From DASUPK01 sp963782345 (lineage in GTDB: Bacteria; Actinomycetota; Thermoleophilia; Solirubrobacterales; 70-9), in NCBI GenBank assembly GCA_963782345.1, contig CAWAJF010000013.1:1-64000 (forward strand): DNA of 64,000 bases, read 5' to 3'. Shown here in pieces: positions 16,445-25,509 of the stretch (positions within the stretch are counted from its first letter, which is position 1; each line of letters starts with the position of its first letter). The notes beneath the pieces are model-generated. The model was not told where the DNA came from, did not search any database, and was given only the letters and a program-made list of their open reading frames with translations. Made by a program: the position numbers and the translations under genes.

Positions 16445-17830
16445 TCATTTCTCGATCCCGAATCCCCCGCTGGAGCCGCCGCCCCCTCCTGAGCCCCCGC
16501 CGCCCCCGGACGGCCCGCCGAACTCGGTTTTACCGCCACCACCCGAGGACGTGGAGCTCGCGGCAGGCTCTACTCCAAACTGGCGTGTCTTCTGCTGCAC
16601 CGGGGTGGGCGCCGGCGTTGAAGTCGTCGGCTCCTGAGGAGCTGAGACGACCGGTTCGGCCGCGGGTTGAGTCGTCGTCTCGTCCTGCGGAATGGTCGTC
16701 GCAGGCGGATCGGTAGGGCGCTCCAGCGCCGGCTTCTCATCGCTCGCACCGCCGTCGAGTGCCGCGGGGTCCACGACCCCGGTTGCCACACAGGTCGCGC
16801 CGCCCGCGGCGGTTGCTCCACAGATCGCGAGGACCTTCGCAACGGCCGCCATCCCGGCGCCACGCGTGCCGCCTGCCGCCACGACCGAAGCCGCGTCACC
16901 GCTGCCGCCACCTCCTCCGCGCGAGATCACGGAATAGCCCGCCTCGCGAATCCGGTCGACGAGTGCGCCTGCCCTCTCGGCGATCCATTCGTGCGGCCGT
17001 CCGCCCATCGACTGGTCGAGCAGAGGCCCACCCGGCACCAGCTCGAAGATCTTGTCCGGGATCGCTCGGTACGCCCGCAGCTTGGCGCGGCAGGCGGCGC
17101 AGCTCCTCAAATGGAACTCGAGCGCCTCCGTCGAGCCATTGGCATCCTCCCGGTCGGCCATCTCCGAGAGAGCTGCGGCGAGCTCATCGCAGCGGCGACC
17201 ATGCTCGATGTCCGCGAAGACCCGCAGGAATCGCTTCCTGCCCTCCGCCATGCACCGGTTGATCTTCGTATAGGACCAGCCCGTGATCTCTCCGATCTCT
17301 GCATAGGAGTAGCCCTGCGCTTTGAGCGTGAGCGCGCGGACCTCCTGCGGCTTCAGCGCGTTGAGCGCCTCCCCGCTCCGGACGACCCGCTCGCGCCGGG
17401 CCAGGCGATCGTTGGGGCCCGGGTTCTCTGACGCGATCGAGTCGAGCGGATCCCGCTCGTCGTCTTCGTCAGGACTCGAGAGCCGAGGTGAGCCGAGGAG
17501 CGGCTCCCGCTGCCGGCGCACCGCCAGCGCCTCGCGCTTGGTGACGGTCTGCATCCACCGAACCAGCGCATCGCCCTCGATCGGCGGCGCCTTCATGAGC
17601 AGGATCTCGAGGGCGCGCTGATAGGCGTCCTCGCTGTCGTCGGCGCAGATGGAGTAGCGGCGGGCGGTCCGGCGAAAGACCGCGTCGTGGGTCTCGATCA
17701 GGGCGCTCGCCGCACGACGGCGCGACTCGGGAGAGGCAACTGCCTCCGCGGCCTGATCTGCGGATCGAGCGTCGGCCCTTGCTCGACCGGTTGTTCCTCC
17801 CAACAGACCCAGACGGCTCACCTCCGACAC
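16445..17830 (-). CDS. Membrane-tethered sigma-70 factor with zinc-finger anti-sigma-like module
   Basis: 461-aa RNA polymerase sigma factor with unusual extra parts, starting at GTG 17830. Region 2 is at about residues 41-105 (DDSEDAYQRALEILLMKA) and region 4 at 155-205 (LTLKAQGYSYAEIGEITGWS). Next comes an HxxxCxxC motif (His240, Cys244, Cys247), the zinc-binding signature of ZAS anti-sigma domains. A hydrophobic segment at about 327-352 could span the membrane, and a Pro/Thr- and Gly-rich tail of about 105 residues would be outside the cell. So the regulator and its anti-sigma-like brake appear to be one polypeptide that must be released, probably by proteolysis. Targets may include the adjacent secreted protein genes. 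Confidence 0.8.
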   Translation of the reverse strand: MSEVSRLGLLGGTTGRARADARSADQAAEAVASPESRRRAASALIETHDAVFRRTARRYSICADDSEDAYQRALEILLMKAPPIEGDALVRWMQTVTKREALAVRRQREPLLGSPRLSSPDEDDERDPLDSIASENPGPNDRLARRERVVRSGEALNALKPQEVRALTLKAQGYSYAEIGEITGWSYTKINRCMAEGRKRFLRVFADIEHGRRCDELAAALSEMADREDANGSTEALEFHLRSCAACRAKLRAYRAIPDKIFELVPGGPLLDQSMGGRPHEWIAERAGALVDRIREAGYSVISRGGGGGSGDAASVVAAGGTRGAGMAAVAKVLAICGATAAGGATCVATGVVDPAALDGGASDEKPALERPTDPPATTIPQDETTTQPAAEPVVSAPQEPTTSTPAPTPVQQKTRQFGVEPAASSTSSGGGGKTEFGGPSGGGGGSGGGGGSSGGFGIEK

Positions 17831-17885
17831 ATCCAGGTGAGGCGAAACCTGCCACTACTCGCCCCATGGCTGCGCCGATCGTCTT

Positions 17886-17933
17886 CGCAATTTGCGTAAG
17901 AGGGCTCGCAAATCGACCGCAATTTGCGGTAAG
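17886..17933. repeat. Clustered CGCAAAT/ATTTGCG motifs upstream of the sigma gene
   Basis: Two near-identical 15-16 bp direct repeats, CGCAATTTGCGTAAG (17886-17900) and CGCAATTTGCGGTAAG (17918-17933), flank an inverted CGCAAAT (17907-17913). They lie in the 169-bp gap between the divergent sigma factor and secreted-protein genes, upstream of both, and are AT-rich against the local background. A transcription factor or sigma recognition cluster is the simplest reading. Confidence 0.5.
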
Positions 17934-17963
17934 TGCTTGCCCAGAACTGGGGCGCTCAGGCGC

Positions 17964-17992
17964 TTGCCGTGCCGCGCCCGTCCTGCGATAGT
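17964..17992 (+). promoter_or_regulatory. Promoter of the 18.0-kb secreted protein gene
   Basis: TTGCCG (17964-17969) and GATAGT (17987-17992) are separated by 17 bp, and the GTG start lies 7 nt downstream. This supports a leaderless transcript and the choice of the GTG at 18000 over longer frames. Confidence 0.5.
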
Positions 17993-17999
17993 CACCCGC

Positions 18000-18545
18000 G
18001 TGTCCGCGGGGAGGGGTACCCACAGAGTCGTCGCAGCGCTCGCCGCTCTCGCGTGCGGGCTGATCGTCGCTGCCGGAGCCTCCGCGAGTCCCTCGGTCCA
18101 CCTCTCCTCGAATGGCAAGCACAGGACCAAGTTCATCTTCCTGACGGCGCGGGTCGGCTCCGACGGGATCGTCACCCCCGGCCAGCTCGAGACCATCTCG
18201 GTCACCCGGATGGCACCGAAGGCTCGGATCAAGGTCTCCATCGAAGCGCCCCCGACCACGATCCAGTGCGGCGAGCTCTACTTCTGCGATCCGGCACCCG
18301 CCAGGCCCGCACCGGGCTCCCCGCCGTTCGTGGCGAACCGCAAGGGCCGGGCGATCCTCACCTTCGTCACGCCGGACACCTATTACCTGGAGAGCGACCC
18401 GTTCAACCCGAAGATCCGACAGCCGGTGACCTTCGCCGATCAGCAGAGGATCCACATCGACGTCGAGGGCGCCTCGAAGATCAGGAACGTGAGGCGCGAG
18501 AGCTTCGGCTTCGCGCGGGCGACCGTCGTGCGAGCCGACCCCTAG
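18000..18545 (+). CDS. Secreted protein of unknown function
   Basis: 181 aa from GTG 18000, chosen because a promoter with 17-bp spacing ends 7 nt before it; the frame is open to 17892, but that part is Arg-rich and unlike a signal peptide. Residues 12-32 (HRVVAALAALACGLIVAAGA) are a signal peptide. The mature protein looks like a single beta-sandwich domain with one Cys pair (IQCGELYFCDP), which may form a disulfide. I do not recognise the family. It is divergent from the sigma factor gene and could belong to its regulon. Confidence 0.65.
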   Translation: MSAGRGTHRVVAALAALACGLIVAAGASASPSVHLSSNGKHRTKFIFLTARVGSDGIVTPGQLETISVTRMAPKARIKVSIEAPPTTIQCGELYFCDPAPARPAPGSPPFVANRKGRAILTFVTPDTYYLESDPFNPKIRQPVTFADQQRIHIDVEGASKIRNVRRESFGFARATVVRADP

Positions 18546-18598
18546 CTGCGAGCCAACTTCCGCCGCTGCGCACGACCGCAGCTATATTCGCCGACCTG

Positions 18599-19546
<948 letters not shown>

Positions 19547-19557
19547 CCGAAGTCGCG

Positions 19558-19572
19558 GCGCCCTGTGGGCGC
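19558..19572 (+). terminator. Short hairpin after the decarboxylase gene
   Basis: GCGCCC-TGT-GGGCGC, a perfect 6-bp stem 11 nt after the stop codon. No T-run follows. The remaining 120 bp up to the next gene hold no feature I can support. Confidence 0.4.
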
Positions 19573-19692
19573 AGCGGGGAATCGAGAGCCTGCAGCGCCC
19601 AGCCGTTCCCATCCGGGTCAGGTTCCCGACCACGCCGACCCCTCGGTCAGAGACTCTCCCAGCCGGGGCGGCCGCCCTGATATGAAGACCGG

Positions 19693-20493
19693 GTGAGCCT
19701 GACCCAGCGGGAGAAGGCTGAGACGTTCCGGGATCTCCATGAGGGCGAGCCCTTCGTCATCCCCAATCCCTGGGACGCCGGCTCGGCCAAGGTGCTCGCC
19801 GGGCTCGGCTTCAGGGCCCTCGCGACCACCAGTGGCGGGCTGGCGTTCACCCTGGGGCGCCCGGACGGCTCGGTCACCCTCGACGAGGTCACGGCGCACA
19901 TCACAGCGGTCGACGAGGCGACCGACCTGCCGGTCTCGGTCGATCTGGAGAACGGCTACGGGCCCGCGCCCGAGGATGCCGGTCGCGCCATCACCGCCGC
20001 GGCCGAGGCCGGCGCGGTCGGAGGCTCGATCGAGGACTACGACCGCGATGACGGCGAGCTCTACGACGTGAAGCGAGCGACCGAGAGGGTCGCGGCCGCC
20101 GTCGAGGCCGCCCGGGCCCTGGACTTCCCGTTCACGCTCACCGCCCGAGCGGAGAACCACCTGCGTGGCAACCCGGACCTCGACGACACGATCACTCGCC
20201 TCCGTGCCTTCGAGGAGGCGGGGGCCGACGTCCTCTACGCCCCGGCGCTGCTCAGCGCCGACGAGATCAAGGCGGTCTGTGACGCCGTCTCGAAGCCGGT
20301 CAACGTCCTCGCCTTCGGCGCGCTCGGCCTGAGCCTCGACGAGATCGCCGCGGCGGGCGCCCAGCGGGTGAGCGTCGGCAGCGGCCTCACCTGGTCGGCT
20401 ACCAACGGCGCAATCGAAGCGGCCGAGCGGATCATCGACGACGGAGACTTCTCCGGCCTCGGCACGCCGGGCCGCGTCAAGGAGTGGCTCTAG
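19693..20493 (+). CDS. Isocitrate lyase/PEP mutase-family enzyme
   Basis: 266-aa (beta/alpha)8 enzyme of the PEP mutase/isocitrate lyase superfamily, starting at GTG 19693. The active-site segment LPVSVDLENGYG corresponds to the conserved D-x-E/D-x-G-Y-G metal loop, and GGSIEDYDR supplies the second acidic cluster. The KKCGH-like catalytic Cys segment of true isocitrate and methylisocitrate lyases is not present, so it may be a C-C or P-C lyase with another 2-oxo acid product. It is convergent with the SDR gene, with stop codons directly abutting. Confidence 0.82.
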   Translation: MSLTQREKAETFRDLHEGEPFVIPNPWDAGSAKVLAGLGFRALATTSGGLAFTLGRPDGSVTLDEVTAHITAVDEATDLPVSVDLENGYGPAPEDAGRAITAAAEAGAVGGSIEDYDRDDGELYDVKRATERVAAAVEAARALDFPFTLTARAENHLRGNPDLDDTITRLRAFEEAGADVLYAPALLSADEIKAVCDAVSKPVNVLAFGALGLSLDEIAAAGAQRVSVGSGLTWSATNGAIEAAERIIDDGDFSGLGTPGRVKEWL

Positions 20494-21372
20494 CTACTTC
20501 GCCGGGACGTCGGTCGGCATCTTGACCTGCCGGCCGAGCAGCTTCGTGAAGGTGCGGTCCGGGAGCGTTCCCTTGAGGCGGGCCGCGATCTTGGCGTCCC
20601 TGCCGACCAGGTACCGGTGCCTCGGTTTCTCCGATTTGATCGCCGTGTGGATCGCCTTGGCGACCTTCTCCGGCGGGATGCCGCGGCTCGCGGTCTCGCT
20701 CAGGACCTCGTCCATGCGCTGGAGCTGCTTGCCGTAGAGGCGCTTGGCGGTGGGCGTCAGCTTCGCTGACTGCTCCTCGATCGTCTCGGCGCCCTTCGTC
20801 CAGATCGGGGTGTCGATGCTGCCCGGCTCGATCACCACGACGTCGATCCCCCAGGGAGCCAGCTCCTGGCGGAGCGACTCTCCGAGCGCCTCGACCGCGA
20901 ACTTGGACGCGTTGTATGGCGACATGAACGGGCTCGCGATCCGGCCGCCGATCGAGGCGATGAAGACGATCGTCCCCGGCGCCTCGCGGATCAGCGGCAG
21001 GAACGCCTGCGTGACCGCGACCTGCCCGACCAGGTTGACCTCGAGCACGTTCCGCAAGACGTCGAGGTCCATGGTCTCCACCGGGCCGCCGTCGCCGACT
21101 CCCGCGTTGTTGACGAGGCCGGCCAGGCCGTCGTTGCCGACGGATCGCTCAACCTCGTCCTTCGCGGCGGCGATCGAACGCTGATCGGTCACGTCGATCG
21201 TGACCGGCGTCAGGCGATCGGATCCCTCCTCGGCCAGCGACGTCGCGTCGGCCTGCTTCCGCACGCCCGCGAACACCCGGTACCCCGTCTGGTCGAGGAG
21301 AAGCGCGGTGGCGCGCCCGATTCCGGTCGAGGCCCCCGTGACCACGACGGCGCCACTTTCGTTGCCGGCCAT
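20494..21372 (-). CDS. Short-chain dehydrogenase/reductase
   Basis: 292-aa classical SDR. It has the NADP-type motif VVVTGASTGIGRATALLL with VRKQAD after strand 2, the NNAGVG motif, the catalytic Ser in FIASIGGRIA, and YNASK. The C-terminal extension (residues 200-292, with SEKPRHRYLVGRDAKIAARL) is typical of the group acting on ketones, steroids or retinoid-like substrates. Substrate unknown. No operon partner: it is divergent from wecB by 48 bp. Confidence 0.85.
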   Translation of the reverse strand: MAGNESGAVVVTGASTGIGRATALLLDQTGYRVFAGVRKQADATSLAEEGSDRLTPVTIDVTDQRSIAAAKDEVERSVGNDGLAGLVNNAGVGDGGPVETMDLDVLRNVLEVNLVGQVAVTQAFLPLIREAPGTIVFIASIGGRIASPFMSPYNASKFAVEALGESLRQELAPWGIDVVVIEPGSIDTPIWTKGAETIEEQSAKLTPTAKRLYGKQLQRMDEVLSETASRGIPPEKVAKAIHTAIKSEKPRHRYLVGRDAKIAARLKGTLPDRTFTKLLGRQVKMPTDVPAK

Positions 21373-21420
21373 CTCGTCCGGACACTACCGGAGCCGACCC
21401 AGCCGCTAGCTTGCTCCGCT

Positions 21421-22512
21421 GTGACCGCCTCGGTACTCGCCGTCGTCGGCGCGCGACCCAACTTCGTCAAGTCGGCTCCGGTGATCGCCGCCCTGGAGCA
21501 GGCCGAGGGGATCTCGATCCGCCTCCTGCACACGGGCCAGCACTACGACCGCGCCCTCTCGGCCGGATTCATCGAGCGCCTCGGGATGCGCGAGCCCGAT
21601 GCCAACCTCGGCGTCGGCTCAGGGACCCACGCCGAGCAGACCGCCGCGGCATTGACCGGCGTCGAGGCGGAGCTGCGCGAGCATCCCGCAGACCTCGTCC
21701 TCGTGGCGGGCGACGTCAACTCGACCCTCGCGGCCGCGCTCGCCGCCACCAAGCTTCACGTTGGCGTCGCCCACATCGAGTCCGGGCTGCGCTCGGGCGA
21801 CTGGCAGATGCCCGAGGAGGTGAACCGCGTCCTCGCCGACCGAATCTCCGACGTCCTGCTCTGCACCTCCCCGGACGCGGTCGAGAACCTCGCCGGCGAG
21901 GGGATCTCCGGGGAAGGCGTGCAGCTCGTCGGCAACACGATGATCGACAGCCTCTTCCGGCTGATGGAGGACGTCAACCGACCGGCGGTGCTCGGGCGGA
22001 ACGCTGTCAAGAGCCGCGACTTCGTGCTCGTCACCCTGCACCGGCCCGCCCTCGTCGACGATCCCGAGAGGCTCGGCCCGACCATGGACGTCCTGGCCGG
22101 GCTCGCCGACTCGCTTCCCGTGATCTTCCCGGTCCATCCCCGGACGCGAGACCGCCTCGCGGGCACCGGCGCCGGCTGGGGCAAGGTCATCCTCAACCCG
22201 CCGATGGACTACGACGACTTCATCGGGCTCGAGGCGGAGGCCCGGTTGGTGATCACGGACTCGGGCGGCGTTCAGGAGGAGACGACCGTGCTCGGGACTC
22301 CCTGCCTGACCTACCGGACGACCACCGAGCGTCCGATCACGGTGGAGCTGGGCACGAACGAGCTGATCGGAGTGGACCCGGGGGTCCTGCGGGAGGCCGC
22401 CGAGCGCGCCCTGGCGGCGGAGGTACCCGAGCGCCCGCCCGAGATTCCCCTCTGGGACGGCAAGGCGGGGCCGCGCGCGGCGGCCGCGATCGAGTCCTTC
22501 CTCGGCATCTGA
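21421..22512 (+). CDS. wecB: UDP-N-acetylglucosamine 2-epimerase (non-hydrolysing)
   Basis: 363-aa GT-B-fold enzyme that interconverts UDP-GlcNAc and UDP-ManNAc for surface polysaccharides. Motifs in order are VVGARPNFVKSAPVI, HTGQHYD, GVAHIESGLRSGD with EEVNRVLADRIS, GNTMIDS, TLHRP, and ITDSGGVQEE for UDP binding. The start is GTG 21421, with no Shine-Dalgarno. It is followed 5 nt after its stop by a long palindrome that may end the transcript. Confidence 0.9.
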   Translation: MTASVLAVVGARPNFVKSAPVIAALEQAEGISIRLLHTGQHYDRALSAGFIERLGMREPDANLGVGSGTHAEQTAAALTGVEAELREHPADLVLVAGDVNSTLAAALAATKLHVGVAHIESGLRSGDWQMPEEVNRVLADRISDVLLCTSPDAVENLAGEGISGEGVQLVGNTMIDSLFRLMEDVNRPAVLGRNAVKSRDFVLVTLHRPALVDDPERLGPTMDVLAGLADSLPVIFPVHPRTRDRLAGTGAGWGKVILNPPMDYDDFIGLEAEARLVITDSGGVQEETTVLGTPCLTYRTTTERPITVELGTNELIGVDPGVLREAAERALAAEVPERPPEIPLWDGKAGPRAAAAIESFLGI

Positions 22513-22517
22513 CCCAC

Positions 22518-22563
22518 GGGGTCAGGTCTTGCATACGACATGTTGCTTGCAAGACCTGACCCC
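22518..22563. repeat. REP-like 16-bp palindrome
   Basis: GGGGTCAGGTCTTGCA (22518-22533) and its exact reverse complement (22548-22563) enclose a 14-nt spacer. The sequence resembles the REP palindromes mobilised by RAYT (Y1-type) transposases in many bacteria. It directly follows wecB and may act as its terminator. No transposase is in the window. Confidence 0.7.
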
Positions 22564-22602
22564 CTGGGAGGAGGCGCGGCGAACCGAGCGAATGCCCGCA
22601 CA

Positions 22603-23115
22603 ATGAAGACCGTAAGCCGCACCCTCGTCAAGTCGCCCCCCGAGGTCTGGGAGCAGCTGGATCACACCGGCCGGATGCAGGGGCTGATGTGCGCCCTGAT
22701 CGGGCGCGCGACCGACGTCAGCGTCTACGAGCGCGAGGAGGAATCCAAGCTCGCCTGGAAGGCGATCCCCGATGACGCCTGGATCAAGGTCGAGATCGCC
22801 GAGAAGGGGTGGGGAACGAACGTCAGCGTCACGGCCGAGAACGGCTCCGAACCCACAAAGCTCGAGGGCTGGCTCGACGCCGTCATCGACGAACTGGCCA
22901 CACCCCAGAAGCGGCCCTTCGAGGGCATGGGCGAGGCCCAGGGACCCGAGCAGAAGGCCGAGCCCATGAAGTTGCCGGTGCCTGATGCGCCGCCGCCCGA
23001 GCCCGTGGCCGAAGCGCCGCCGCCCGAGCCCGTCGATCCCGAGCCCGTGTCCGAGCTTCCCGAGCCTCCCCCGGCCAAGCCGAAGAAGAAGCGCCGCCGC
23101 TTCTTCCGCCTCTGA
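22603..23115 (+). CDS. SRPBCC-like protein with proline-rich, basic C-terminus
   Basis: 170 aa from ATG 22603. Residues 1-97 look like a polyketide-cyclase/START-type (SRPBCC) domain (TLVKSPPEVWEQLDHTGRMQ opens as in this family). Residues 105-160 are repeats of PPPEPV-type sequence, ending in PKKKRRRFFRL, a strongly basic end that could contact membrane, wall or nucleic acid. Function unknown. It follows the REP-like palindrome, with no gene partner on the same strand other than the GIY-YIG-like gene 22 bp downstream. Confidence 0.65.
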   Translation: MKTVSRTLVKSPPEVWEQLDHTGRMQGLMCALIGRATDVSVYEREEESKLAWKAIPDDAWIKVEIAEKGWGTNVSVTAENGSEPTKLEGWLDAVIDELATPQKRPFEGMGEAQGPEQKAEPMKLPVPDAPPPEPVAEAPPPEPVDPEPVSELPEPPPAKPKKKRRRFFRL

Positions 23116-23137
23116 TCGCCGCCGCACCTGAGGGGCG

Positions 23138-23710
23138 ATGCCCTCCCGCGTCTACGTGATCGAGCTGGATCGCGCGGCCGGCCGTCGGCGCGATCCGCGA
23201 ATCCCGTGGTTGTACGTCGGCTCGAGCGCACGAAGCACGGAGGAGCGCTTCGCCCAGCACCTTCGCGGCTACAAGTCGGCGCGCCTGGTGAAGCGCTTCG
23301 CGCTGCGCCTGCGACCCGACCTATACGAGGACCTCGGGCCGTTCAAAGGATCGAAGAAGGCGTGCGCCGCCGAGAAGGCACGCGCCCGCGAGCTGGCCGA
23401 GTGCGGGTTCGTCGCGCACTGCGACGGGGTCTCCTACGGCAAGGGCAAGGGCGGCTGGGACGAATGGGACGCCGAGCGGCTGGAGCCGGTGATCGAACAC
23501 CTCGACGCGGCGATCGCCGAGCTCGCCGACTCGTGCTTCAAGACACCGTCGCCGCTGCGGTTCGCGCAGCTCCTCCACGGGGAGCTCGGGTTCTGGGTCG
23601 CGGACTACATCGACCAGCTCGACCCGCCTCCGGCCTACGGCCTCTTCGCCCACGCTCGGCTCGACGTGCTGAGGAATCGCGTGGAATCCGCGGCCGCGTG
23701 CGCTCCCTAG
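23138..23710 (+). CDS. GIY-YIG-like nuclease domain protein
   Basis: 190 aa. The N-terminal 100 residues fit a GIY-YIG fold: VYVIEL for the GIY strand, PWLYVGSSARSTEERFAQHL for the YIG strand and following helix with its Arg, and a candidate catalytic Glu in AAEKARARELAECG. The C-terminal 90 residues are not recognised. Such stand-alone domains are usually DNA endonucleases or of unknown role. Confidence rests on motif spacing only; a profile search would decide. Confidence 0.55.
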   Translation: MPSRVYVIELDRAAGRRRDPRIPWLYVGSSARSTEERFAQHLRGYKSARLVKRFALRLRPDLYEDLGPFKGSKKACAAEKARARELAECGFVAHCDGVSYGKGKGGWDEWDAERLEPVIEHLDAAIAELADSCFKTPSPLRFAQLLHGELGFWVADYIDQLDPPPAYGLFAHARLDVLRNRVESAAACAP

Positions 23711-23744
23711 CGCTCTCGCCGGGCTCCGTATCTATCCTTGCCGC

Positions 23745-25457
23745 ATGGCCACCCGGCCAACGGACGAGCAACAGGGCGAGGGAACCGAGGGCGCCGAGTC
23801 GAACGGCGCACCCGAGGCCGACCAGAAGGCCGCGGTCGACGAGGACCTCCACCGCTACATCGCCCCGGCGGTCGGGTCCGACGACGAGCGGAAGATCACC
23901 GACTCCGGGATCGAGATCAAGCGCCTCTACGAGGAGGACGATGTCGCCCCAGGCCTGCAGGAGCGGCTCGGCGAACCAGGCGAGTACCCGTTCACCCGCG
24001 GCATCCATAAGGGCATGTACCGCGACCGGCTCTGGACGATGCGCCAGTACGCCGGCTTCGCCAGCCCCGAGGACACCAACGAGCGCTACCGCTACCTGAC
24101 CGAGCATGGCTCGACCGGCCTCTCGATGGCGTTCGACCTGCCGACTCAGCTGGGCCGCGACTCCGATGACCCGCTCTGTGCGGGCGAGGTCGGCCGCACC
24201 GGCGTCCCGATCGACACGATCGAGGACATGCGGATCTGCTTCGACCAGATCTCCCTGGCCGACGTCTCGACCTCGATGACGATCAACGCCCCCGCCGCGA
24301 TCCTGCTGCTGCTCTACGAGCTGGTCGGCGAGGAGCAGGGCGTTCCGTCGGATCAGCTGCGCGGCACCGTACAGAACGACGTGCTGAAGGAGTACATCTC
24401 GCGCGGCAACTACATCTACCCGCCCGAGCCGACGATGCGGCTCACGACCGACATCTTCGCCTACTGCAACGAGAACGTCCCGAAGTGGAACACGATCTCG
24501 ATCAGCGGGTACCACATCCGCGAGAAGGGCTGCTCGGCAGTGCAGGAGGTCGCCTTCACCCTCGCCAACGCGATCGCCTACGTCGAGGGCGGGATCGCCG
24601 CCGGCCTCGACGTCAACAAGTTCGGCCAGCGGCTCGCCTTCTTCTTCAACGGGCACAACAACGTCTTCCAGGAGATCGCCAAGTTCCGGGCGGTCCGCCG
24701 GATGTGGGCGAAGCTGATGAGGGAGCGGTTCGGCGCCACCGAGGAGAAGGCGCAGATGATCCGCTTCCACACCCAGACCGGCGGCGTCACGCTCCAGGCC
24801 CAGCAGCCGGAGGTGAACATCATCCGCGTCGCACTGCAGGGCTTCGCCGCCGTCGCCGGTGGGACGCAGTCCCTCCACACCAACGGCTTCGATGAGGCCC
24901 TCGCCCTCCCCACAGAGCGTTCCGCCCGCATCGCGCTCCGCACCCAGCAGGTTCTCGCGCACGAGTCCGGCGTTGCCGACACAGTAGACCCGTTCGCCGG
25001 CTCCTACTTCATCGAGTCGCTCACCGACGAGATCGAGGAGCGCTCCTGGGAGCTGATGAAGAAGGTCGAGGACCTCGGCGGCTCCGTCAACGCGCTCGAG
25101 TTCATGCAGCGTGAGATCGAGGAGTCGGCCTCGAGCTACCACGAGCGCTACCGCACCGGCCAGGACATCATCGTCGGCGTCAACAAGTACGTCAGCGACG
25201 AGATCGACGACGTCGACATCCTCAAGGTCGACCCGGAGGCCGAGGAGCGCCAACTCACCCGCTTGAAGAAGCTCAAGGAGGCGCGCGACCAGGCCGAGCT
25301 CGACGAGCGACTCCAGTCCCTCCGAGACGTCGCGCAGGGGGACGGCAACCTGCTGCCTTCGATCAAGGAGGCCCTCCGCGCGGGCGGCTCGATCGGCGAC
25401 GTCTGCAACGCGATGCGCGACGTCTTCGGCGAATACCGCGGCGGCGCGTTCTTCTAG
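23745..25457 (+). CDS. Methylmalonyl-CoA mutase family, large (catalytic) subunit without B12 domain
   Basis: 570-aa catalytic barrel of an adenosylcobalamin-dependent acyl-CoA mutase; it would isomerise methylmalonyl-CoA to succinyl-CoA or a similar pair. The substrate Tyr is in MRQYAGFAS, the loop SMAFDLPTQLGRDSD and the block QNDVLKEYISRGNYIYPPEP carry the CoA and carboxylate contacts (Arg in SRG), and ISISGYHIREKG contains the His. HcmA-type replacements (Ile for that Tyr, Asp before FDL) are absent, so a hydroxyisobutyryl mutase is unlikely. The cobalamin-binding domain is missing, so a separate small subunit is needed; it is not in the window. The carboxylase beta gene follows by 52 bp. 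Confidence 0.9.
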   Translation: MATRPTDEQQGEGTEGAESNGAPEADQKAAVDEDLHRYIAPAVGSDDERKITDSGIEIKRLYEEDDVAPGLQERLGEPGEYPFTRGIHKGMYRDRLWTMRQYAGFASPEDTNERYRYLTEHGSTGLSMAFDLPTQLGRDSDDPLCAGEVGRTGVPIDTIEDMRICFDQISLADVSTSMTINAPAAILLLLYELVGEEQGVPSDQLRGTVQNDVLKEYISRGNYIYPPEPTMRLTTDIFAYCNENVPKWNTISISGYHIREKGCSAVQEVAFTLANAIAYVEGGIAAGLDVNKFGQRLAFFFNGHNNVFQEIAKFRAVRRMWAKLMRERFGATEEKAQMIRFHTQTGGVTLQAQQPEVNIIRVALQGFAAVAGGTQSLHTNGFDEALALPTERSARIALRTQQVLAHESGVADTVDPFAGSYFIESLTDEIEERSWELMKKVEDLGGSVNALEFMQREIEESASSYHERYRTGQDIIVGVNKYVSDEIDDVDILKVDPEAEERQLTRLKKLKEARDQAELDERLQSLRDVAQGDGNLLPSIKEALRAGGSIGDVCNAMRDVFGEYRGGAFF

Positions 25458-25509
25458 GCGCCAGGCGACACCCGGCTCGGCTGTGGGCCTCTCGTAGACT
25501 CCGGCGCCC

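Noticed and set aside
19573..19692. Possible TPP-riboswitch-like sequence (GAACCTGACCCGG on the minus strand) before the PEP-mutase-like gene.
   Set aside because: The CTGAGA box and second sensor arm of a TPP riboswitch are missing and the strand is opposite to the gene.
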